From: Pseudomonas karstica
Lineage (GTDB): Bacteria > Pseudomonadota > Gammaproteobacteria > Pseudomonadales > Pseudomonadaceae
Direction: 5' to 3'
Assembly: GCF_009707515.1 (NCBI RefSeq)
Contig: NZ_WLYI01000005.1
Coordinates: forward strand, 62,001 to 126,000
Length of the DNA: 64,000 bases
Position numbers and translations under genes: made by a program. How positions within the stretch are numbered: the first letter of the stretch is position 1; the number at the start of each line of letters is the position of its first letter. Below are positions 58,854 to 64,000 of the stretch, piece by piece. The notes below the pieces were generated by a model. That model was not told the origin of the DNA. It worked only from the letters and a program-made list of their open reading frames with translations, and searched no databases.

Positions 58854-59974
58854 TGCAATTGGCTTTTGTTCTCTACAAGTATTTCCCCTTTGGTGGCCTG
58901 CAGCGCGATTTCATGCGCATTGCCCTGGAATGCCAGCAGCGTGGCCATCAGATCCGGGTCTACACCCTGATCTGGGAAGGCGAGGTGCCGCCGGGGTTTG
59001 AAGTGCTGGTGGCGCCGGTGAAGGCGTTCTTCAATCATCGGCGCAATGAGAAGCTGACAGCGTGGATGGAAGCCGACCTGGCCAAGCGTCCGGTGGATCG
59101 CTTGATCGGTTTCAACAAGATGCCGGGCCTGGATGTGTACTATGCGGCGGACGGTTGCTTCGAAGACAAGGCGCAAAACCTGCGCCATTCGCTGTACCGC
59201 AGCTTTGGCCGCTACCGGCACTTTGCCGAATACGAGCGTGCGGTATTCGCCAGGAATGCCAAGACTGAAGTGTTGATGATTTCCGAAGTCCAGCAGCCGT
59301 TGTTTATCAAGCATTACGACACGCCGCTGGAGCGCTTCCACTTGTTGCCACCAGGTATCGCCCAGGACCGCCGGGCACCGCCCAACGCGGCACAGATTCG
59401 TGCCGGGTTTCGTGAGGAATTCAACCTCGGCGAGGACGACCTGCTGCTGGTGCAAATCGGTTCAGGCTTCAAGACCAAGGGCGTGGACCGCAGCATCAAG
59501 GCACTGGCGGCATTGCCATCGGAACTGAAAAAACGCACTCGACTGTTTGTAATTGGCCAGGATGACCCCAAGGTATTCCAATTGCAGAGTGCTACCCTGG
59601 GGCTCGGCGATAACGTGCAGTTCCTCAAGGGGCGCAGCGATATCCCGCGTTTCTTGCTGGGTGCCGACTTGCTGATTCACCCGGCCTACAACGAAAATAC
59701 CGGGACTGTGCTGCTCGAAGCCTTGGTGGCCGGGCTGCCGGTGCTGGTTACAGCGGTGTGTGGTTACGCCCATTACATTGCCGAGGCCGACAGCGGCCTG
59801 GTGCTGGACGAACCTTTTGAGCAGGTCCAGCTCAATCAATACCTGGCACGGACGCTCAACGACACGCAACAGCGCGCGGCCTGGAGCCGTAATGGTCTGG
59901 CCTTCGCCGAGACGGCCGACCTCTATAGCATGCCGCAGCACGCTGCGGATGTGATTCTGGCGGAGCAGCACTGA
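58853..59974 (+). CDS. waaG: LPS core glycosyltransferase WaaG
   Basis: A 373-residue GT4-family enzyme of the LPS core, acting on heptose II (GalNAc in Pseudomonas, glucose in enterics). The glycine-rich start is YKYFPFGGLQRDFMRI; the donor-site IGSGFKTKGVDR and the E-x7-E motif ENTGTVLLEALVAG with PVLVTAVCGYA are clear. It overlaps waaC and waaP by one base each, so translation is coupled in the operon. The sugar specificity is from family knowledge. Confidence 0.94.
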   Translation: MQLAFVLYKYFPFGGLQRDFMRIALECQQRGHQIRVYTLIWEGEVPPGFEVLVAPVKAFFNHRRNEKLTAWMEADLAKRPVDRLIGFNKMPGLDVYYAADGCFEDKAQNLRHSLYRSFGRYRHFAEYERAVFARNAKTEVLMISEVQQPLFIKHYDTPLERFHLLPPGIAQDRRAPPNAAQIRAGFREEFNLGEDDLLLVQIGSGFKTKGVDRSIKALAALPSELKKRTRLFVIGQDDPKVFQLQSATLGLGDNVQFLKGRSDIPRFLLGADLLIHPAYNENTGTVLLEALVAGLPVLVTAVCGYAHYIAEADSGLVLDEPFEQVQLNQYLARTLNDTQQRAAWSRNGLAFAETADLYSMPQHAADVILAEQH

Positions 59975-60780
59975 TGAAGTTGATTCTTGCCGAGCCGTTC
60001 AAGACTCTTTGGGCTGGACGCGATGCGTTCGCCGAAGTCGAGTTGTTGGACGGTGAGGTTTACCGTGAGCTGGAAGCCCGTCGCACCTTGCGCACCGAGG
60101 TGGGCGGCCACGGTTTCTTTGTGAAAATCCACCGTGGCATCGGTTGGGGCGAAATCTTCAAGAACCTGCTGACTGCCAAGCTGCCGGTATTGGGCGCGGG
60201 CCAGGAGTGGCAGGCCATTCAACGCCTGCAAGAAGTCGGTGTGCCGACCATGACCGCCGTTGCCTATGGCGAGCGTGGCAGCAATCCGGCCGACCAGCAT
60301 TCCTTCATCGTTACCCAGGAACTGGCGCCGACGGTCAGCCTGGAAGACTTCAGCATCGATTGGCTCAAGCAGCCGCCAGAGCCACGCCTCAAGCGCGCGC
60401 TGATTGCCGAAGTGGCCCGCATGACCGGCATGATGCACCGCGCCGGGGTCAATCATCGCGACTGCTACATTTGTCATTTCCTGCTGCATACCGATAAGCC
60501 GGTGACAGCCGATGATTTCAAGCTGTCGGTGATCGACCTGCATCGCGCCCAGACCCGGCCAGCCATCAGCCAGCGCTGGCGTAACAAGGACTTGGCGGCG
60601 TTGTATTTTTCGGCGCTGGACATCGGGCTGACTCGCCGCGACAAATTGCGCTTCCTCAAGGGCTATTTCCAGCAGCCGTTGCGTCAGATCCTGGCGCAGG
60701 AAAGTGCCTTGATTGCATGGCTGCAGGGTAAGGCGCAAAAGTTGTATGAACGCAAGCAGCGCTACGGGGATGCGCTCTGA
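59974..60780 (+). CDS. waaP: LPS core heptose I kinase WaaP
   Basis: A 268-residue eukaryote-like kinase that phosphorylates heptose I, a modification essential in Pseudomonas aeruginosa. The ATP-binding Lys51 is in GFFVKIHRG and the catalytic His161-Arg162-Asp163 in NHRDCYICHFLL, with the metal-binding Asp in VIDLHRAQTR. All catalytic residues are present. It overlaps its neighbours by single bases. Confidence 0.94.
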   Translation: MKLILAEPFKTLWAGRDAFAEVELLDGEVYRELEARRTLRTEVGGHGFFVKIHRGIGWGEIFKNLLTAKLPVLGAGQEWQAIQRLQEVGVPTMTAVAYGERGSNPADQHSFIVTQELAPTVSLEDFSIDWLKQPPEPRLKRALIAEVARMTGMMHRAGVNHRDCYICHFLLHTDKPVTADDFKLSVIDLHRAQTRPAISQRWRNKDLAALYFSALDIGLTRRDKLRFLKGYFQQPLRQILAQESALIAWLQGKAQKLYERKQRYGDAL

Positions 60781-61514
60781 TGGCAGGTTGGAATCTGGAG
60801 CCTGCCTATGCCGCGCTGGCGGACGATTTTGGTAGTCTCGAAGCCGTGTTTGCCCTGCAAGGCGAGCAGGTGACACAAGACCCACTGTCCGAAGTCATTC
60901 GTGTCGAGCGTGGTGGGGTCAATTATTACGTCAAGCGTTACGTCGGTGCCGGCAAAGGCTTGCGCCGTTACCTGGGCAGGCCCCGGGTCAAGTCCGAGTG
61001 GCAGAACCTCAAGCGCTTCGCCAAGTGGGGTATTCCTACAGCCGAAGTGGTTGCCTGGGGCCTGGAGCGCAAGGGCATGGCCTACGACCGCGGAGCGATG
61101 ATTACCCGTGAGTTGCCCTGCACTGAAGATTTGAGTGCCTTGGCCGAACGCAATGATCCGTGCCTGTCCGATCCGGCCTGGGTCGACAAGATCAGCCGCC
61201 AGCTCGCCGAATACACCCGGACAATGCACGACCAGCGCTTCACCCATAACGACTTGAAGTGGCGCAACTTACTGGTCGACCGGCAGCGTGTCCTGTATCT
61301 GATCGACTGCCCCAACGGTGCTTTCTGGCGCGGGTTCTGGCTCAAGTATCGCATCACCAAGGACTTGGCCTGCCTGGACAAGGTCGCCAAATATCACTTG
61401 TCTGCTACCCAGCGCCTGCGGTTTTATTTGCAATATCGTCAGCGCCCGCGCTTGAGCGCATCGGATAAACAGCGAATTCGTCACGTGGTGAAGTTTTTTG
61501 AGGGGCGCGAATGA
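60780..61514 (+). CDS. wapP: LPS core kinase, WapP-like (InaA family)
   Basis: A 244-residue kinase-fold protein with Lys52 in NYYVKRYVGAGKG and the catalytic loop HNDLKWRNLLV (Asp158, Asn163) followed by the metal-binding Asp in YLIDCPNG. In P. aeruginosa the gene after waaP is wapP, a kinase of the LPS core; the assignment rests on position and family. The catalytic set is intact, so activity is expected. ATG overlaps the waaP stop. Confidence 0.8.
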   Translation: MAGWNLEPAYAALADDFGSLEAVFALQGEQVTQDPLSEVIRVERGGVNYYVKRYVGAGKGLRRYLGRPRVKSEWQNLKRFAKWGIPTAEVVAWGLERKGMAYDRGAMITRELPCTEDLSALAERNDPCLSDPAWVDKISRQLAEYTRTMHDQRFTHNDLKWRNLLVDRQRVLYLIDCPNGAFWRGFWLKYRITKDLACLDKVAKYHLSATQRLRFYLQYRQRPRLSASDKQRIRHVVKFFEGRE

Positions 61515-62263
61515 GTGACTTCCTGGCGGCCGAAGACCGCGCTCTGTTGGAACGCAACGGCCTCGCTACCTTTGACACTTTGTGGGCCAAGCAACTGGAG
61601 GCGGTGGACGAGCCGAACACCAGTGGTGATGGCTGGAGCAGCGTGTTTCGTTTGCAGATTGAAGGCCATGGCTACTACCTCAAGCGCCAGAGCAACTACC
61701 TGACGCGCACGTTGCATCGCCCGTTTGGCGAACCAACGTTTTCTCGCGAATTTCGCAATATCAGCCGTTATCGGCAACTGGCGATCCCGGCGTTGCAGGC
61801 GGCGTTTTTTGGTGAGCGCAAAGTGGGTGGTGAGCACCGCGCGATCCTGCTGACCCGCGCTCTGGACGGTTGGAGTGACCTGGATTCGCTGCTGGAGCAA
61901 TGGTCGCTCCTGAGCGACGCCGAGCACCGGCAGATCCTGCGTGCCTGCGGTCAACTGGCACGTCAGGTGCACAGCGTAGGCCAGGTCCATGGCTGTTTTT
62001 ATCCCAAGCATATTTTTCTCAAGGCTTCGGGCAATGGGTTTGTGGCGCAGTTGATCGACCTGGAAAAAACCCGTCCGCTGATATTCGGTTGGCGGGACCG
62101 GGTCAGGGACCTGGAGCCGTTGCTGCGTCGCGCCCCGCAATGGTCCGGCGAGCAGGTTCGGCAATTTTTGGCGGCGTATATCGACCAGCCTGAAGACAGT
62201 TCGTTGATCGCGGCCTGGAACCAGCGCCTGGTCGCCCGCCGCAATCACAAGGAGGCGCATTGA
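61511..62263 (+). CDS. LPS kinase InaA-family protein with altered catalytic loop
   Basis: A 250-residue member of the same kinase family. It keeps Lys59 in GYYLKRQSN and IDLEKTR (Asp183 region), but the catalytic loop reads VHGCFYPKHIFL: Cys162 stands where the Asp should be and His167 where the Asn should be. Canonical kinase activity is therefore doubtful from sequence. A homologue stands in the same place in P. aeruginosa and is implicated in core phosphorylation (WapQ), as I recall. It overlaps the neighbours by the ATGA and TGATG patterns. Confidence 0.8.
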   Translation: MSDFLAAEDRALLERNGLATFDTLWAKQLEAVDEPNTSGDGWSSVFRLQIEGHGYYLKRQSNYLTRTLHRPFGEPTFSREFRNISRYRQLAIPALQAAFFGERKVGGEHRAILLTRALDGWSDLDSLLEQWSLLSDAEHRQILRACGQLARQVHSVGQVHGCFYPKHIFLKASGNGFVAQLIDLEKTRPLIFGWRDRVRDLEPLLRRAPQWSGEQVRQFLAAYIDQPEDSSLIAAWNQRLVARRNHKEAH

Positions 62264-63714
62264 TGCGTTTGTCCGAGCTGAAAAGTGCCGGTCGCACCCC
62301 CGGCCTGCCCTTGAATGTGGAGCTGGCCGATGCCGCCGGGCCTGCTCAACTGCAACTGCTGAGCCTATTGCGAGTATTGCCGGGGCAGCGCTATGTGGGG
62401 GCAGCGGTGTGGCGCGGGCGTCCGGTGCTGGCCAAGTTGTTGGTGGGTAGCAAGGCGGCTCGGCATTTTCAGCGTGAGTTGCAAGGCGTTCGGCTACTGG
62501 CTGAACAAGGTCTGAAGACCCCTCAGTTGCTGGCCGATGGCTTGAGCGAAGGTGAGGGCGGTTGGCTGTTGTTCGAGTTTCTGGACGCAGCGCACAGCCT
62601 GGCTGACGCCTGGCACGCCGTGGAGTCCTTGACACCGTTGGCGGATGAGCAGCAAGCAGTCCTGGCCCAGGCATTGACGGCCATTGGCCAAATGCACGCC
62701 AAAGGGTTGTGGCAGGAAGACTTGCACCTGGACAACCTGCTGCGTCAGGACGGCAAGCTGTATTTGATCGATGGTGCCGGGATTCATGCCGAACAGGCAG
62801 GTAAGCCGCTGTCACGCAACCGGGTGTTGGAAAACCTCGGGGTGTTTTTCGCTCAATTGCCGAAAAAATTCGAGCCGTACACTGAAGAGTTGCTGGTGCA
62901 TTACCTGCTCAGCAACGGCGAACATGCCTTGCCGCTGGAAGCCCTGCAAAAGCAGGTGCGAAAAGTCAGCGCCTGGCGCCTGAGAGATTTCCTCGGCAAG
63001 GTGGGGCGTGAATGCACGCTGTTCAGTGTGCTGCGTGGTCCCTTCGCCTTGCGCGCGATTCGTCGCGAGGAAGAGGCGGCGATGCTGGCGGTGCTTGAGC
63101 AGGCCGATACCCTGCTGGACCAGGGGCACGTGTACAAGACTGGCGGGGCCGCCAGTGTGGCCAAGGTCGAAGTTGCCGGCCGGCCGCTAGTGATCAAGCG
63201 CTATAACATCAAAGGTTTTGCCCATTGGCTCAAGCGCTTCTGGCGACCTAGCCGCGCCTGGCATTCCTGGCGTGAGGGCAATCGCCTGGCCTTCCTCGGT
63301 ATTGCAACTCCCAAGCCGCTGGCGCTGCTGGAAAAGCGTTGTTTCTGGCTGCGCAGCCAGGCCTATCTGGTCACCGAATACTTGCCTGGCCCGGACATCA
63401 TCGAGCGCTTTGCGCCGTATGTTGAAAGCGGTGAAGCGCCTGAGGTCGAGTTGCTGGCACTGGATCACCTGTTCGCCGAGCTGATTGACGAGCGCATCAG
63501 TCATGGGGACTTCAAGGGGCACAACCTGTTCTGGCATGAGGACCGTTGGGCGCTGATTGATCTGGACTCGATGTGCCAACACGCCAGCCTCGGCAGCTTC
63601 GCTCCGGCGTATGCAAAAGACCGGGCGCGATTCATGCGCAACTGGCCGCAGGGCAGTGCGTTGTATCAGGTGATTGACCAGCGGTTGCCCAAGGAGATCG
63701 GCGGCGCGGTCTGA
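62263..63714 (+). CDS. tandem-domain LPS kinase-family protein
   Basis: A 483-residue protein with two kinase-like domains. Domain 1 (about 1-250) has Lys58 in PVLAKLLVG, catalytic loop QEDLHLDNLL (Asp153, Asn158) and IDGAG (Asp170). Domain 2 (about 270-483) has Lys312 in VIKRYN, HGDFKGHNLF (Asp416, Asn421) and IDLDS (Asp433). Both sets of catalytic residues are present. It could phosphorylate two different positions of the core. The ATG at 62263 overlaps the previous stop and follows GGAGG; the annotated frame can also begin at a TTG one codon earlier. It is the last gene of the operon. Confidence 0.85.
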   Translation: MRLSELKSAGRTPGLPLNVELADAAGPAQLQLLSLLRVLPGQRYVGAAVWRGRPVLAKLLVGSKAARHFQRELQGVRLLAEQGLKTPQLLADGLSEGEGGWLLFEFLDAAHSLADAWHAVESLTPLADEQQAVLAQALTAIGQMHAKGLWQEDLHLDNLLRQDGKLYLIDGAGIHAEQAGKPLSRNRVLENLGVFFAQLPKKFEPYTEELLVHYLLSNGEHALPLEALQKQVRKVSAWRLRDFLGKVGRECTLFSVLRGPFALRAIRREEEAAMLAVLEQADTLLDQGHVYKTGGAASVAKVEVAGRPLVIKRYNIKGFAHWLKRFWRPSRAWHSWREGNRLAFLGIATPKPLALLEKRCFWLRSQAYLVTEYLPGPDIIERFAPYVESGEAPEVELLALDHLFAELIDERISHGDFKGHNLFWHEDRWALIDLDSMCQHASLGSFAPAYAKDRARFMRNWPQGSALYQVIDQRLPKEIGGAV

Positions 63715-63733
63715 ATTGGGCGGGCGAGCTTGT

Positions 63734-63761
63734 TGTGGCGAGGGGAGGCCCTCTCGCCACA
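63734..63761. repeat. REP element of a different class after the LPS operon
   Basis: TGTGGCGAGGGGAGGCCCTC with its arm TCTCGCCACA forms an imperfect hairpin 20 bases after the last kinase stop. The sequence differs from the GAGCTTGCTCGC class elsewhere in the window. It may act as transcript end for the operon. Confidence 0.75.
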
Positions 63762-63857
63762 GGGCGACACACCCGAACGATCTCTCGCTTTAATGAAGCG
63801 CGCTCAATGAATTATGTGCGGGCTTGGCCGGGAAGACATAAGCGAAACGTTACTGCT

Positions 63858-64000
63858 TTAAAAGTAGACCGTATGGTCGTTGAACTCGCTGTTCTGATTG
63901 AAATAGCTTTTATCGTAGGTGTGGGTGCTGGTGATTTTACCGTTGTCGTTGAACTGGCTGTTCTTCTCGAAGTTATCGTCATCGTTGCTCGGTTTATCGC
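63858..64000 (-). CDS. C-terminal fragment of an unidentified protein
   Basis: Reading leftward from the window edge gives 46 codons to a TAA at 63858-63860: segments DKPSNDDDNFEKNSQFND, NGKITSTHTYDKSYFNQNSE and FNDHTVYF. It is rich in Asn, Asp, Ser, Lys and aromatic residues with NSxFND repeated. I do not recognise a family. It converges on the LPS operon across about 143 bases that hold a REP and nothing else I can name. Confidence 0.5.
   Translation of the reverse strand, partial: DKPSNDDDNFEKNSQFNDNGKITSTHTYDKSYFNQNSEFNDHTVYF

Overview
The window looks like the chromosome of a Pseudomonas of the fluorescens group. It is GC-rich, protein identities and gene order (hemE; selO, mscK, antiporter, acyl-CoA dehydrogenase; rlmJ, msrA, dipA, aceF, aceE, glnE; waaF, waaC, waaG, waaP) follow the Pseudomonas pattern as I remember it, and it carries Pseudomonas-type REP/REPIN repeats. 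No rRNA, tRNA, CRISPR array, insertion sequence or prophage was recognised.

Layout. 1-1.2 kb: start of an RND efflux operon (adaptor plus the first codons of the pump). 1.4-4.8 kb: hemE, then a divergent MFS exporter/LysR pair. 4.8-5.5 kb: an array of 152-bp units, each packed with hairpins. 5.5-22.9 kb: a 20-gene minus-strand operon for an aryl polyene (APE) type pigment. It holds a type II polyketide/fatty-acid-like set (two ketosynthases, a chain-length-factor-like partner, ketoreductase, dehydratase, two acyl carrier proteins), an AMP ligase fused to a second dehydratase, an aromatic ammonia-lyase, thioesterase, methyltransferase, a flavoprotein with halogenase signatures, acyltransferases, a glycosyltransferase, and a LolA-like protein, MMPL exporter and lipoproteins that suggest export to the outer membrane. 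Most neighbouring genes overlap by a few bases, so translation is probably coupled. 23.2-25.5 kb: orphan ParA ATPase, trxC, and a higBA toxin-antitoxin locus whose toxin gene is frameshifted. 25.5-35 kb: selO, mscK, a cation/proton antiporter, a zapB-like/zapA pair and an acyl-CoA dehydrogenase.

35.3-41.2 kb: proline use, with putA and putP divergent around a control region holding five copies of the GTTGCA element bound by PutA. 41.4-44.2 kb: a type VI secretion VgrG with a DUF4123 adaptor but no recognisable effector. 44.3-48.6 kb: rlmJ, msrA and a DipA-like c-di-GMP phosphodiesterase. 49-53.4 kb: aceEF (pyruvate dehydrogenase E1 and E2), with two matching palindromes upstream. 53.8-63.7 kb: glnE, then the LPS inner-core operon waaF-waaC-waaG-waaP followed by three more LPS-kinase-family genes, the last with two kinase-like domains. 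The window ends in an unidentified gene fragment.

The best candidates for new biology are the APE cluster, with its halogenase-like flavoprotein and a REPIN that now encodes part of a signal peptide, the 152-bp hairpin array, the broken higB with an intact operator, and the effector-less VgrG module. Identifications rest on reading motifs and remembered families; nothing was searched.
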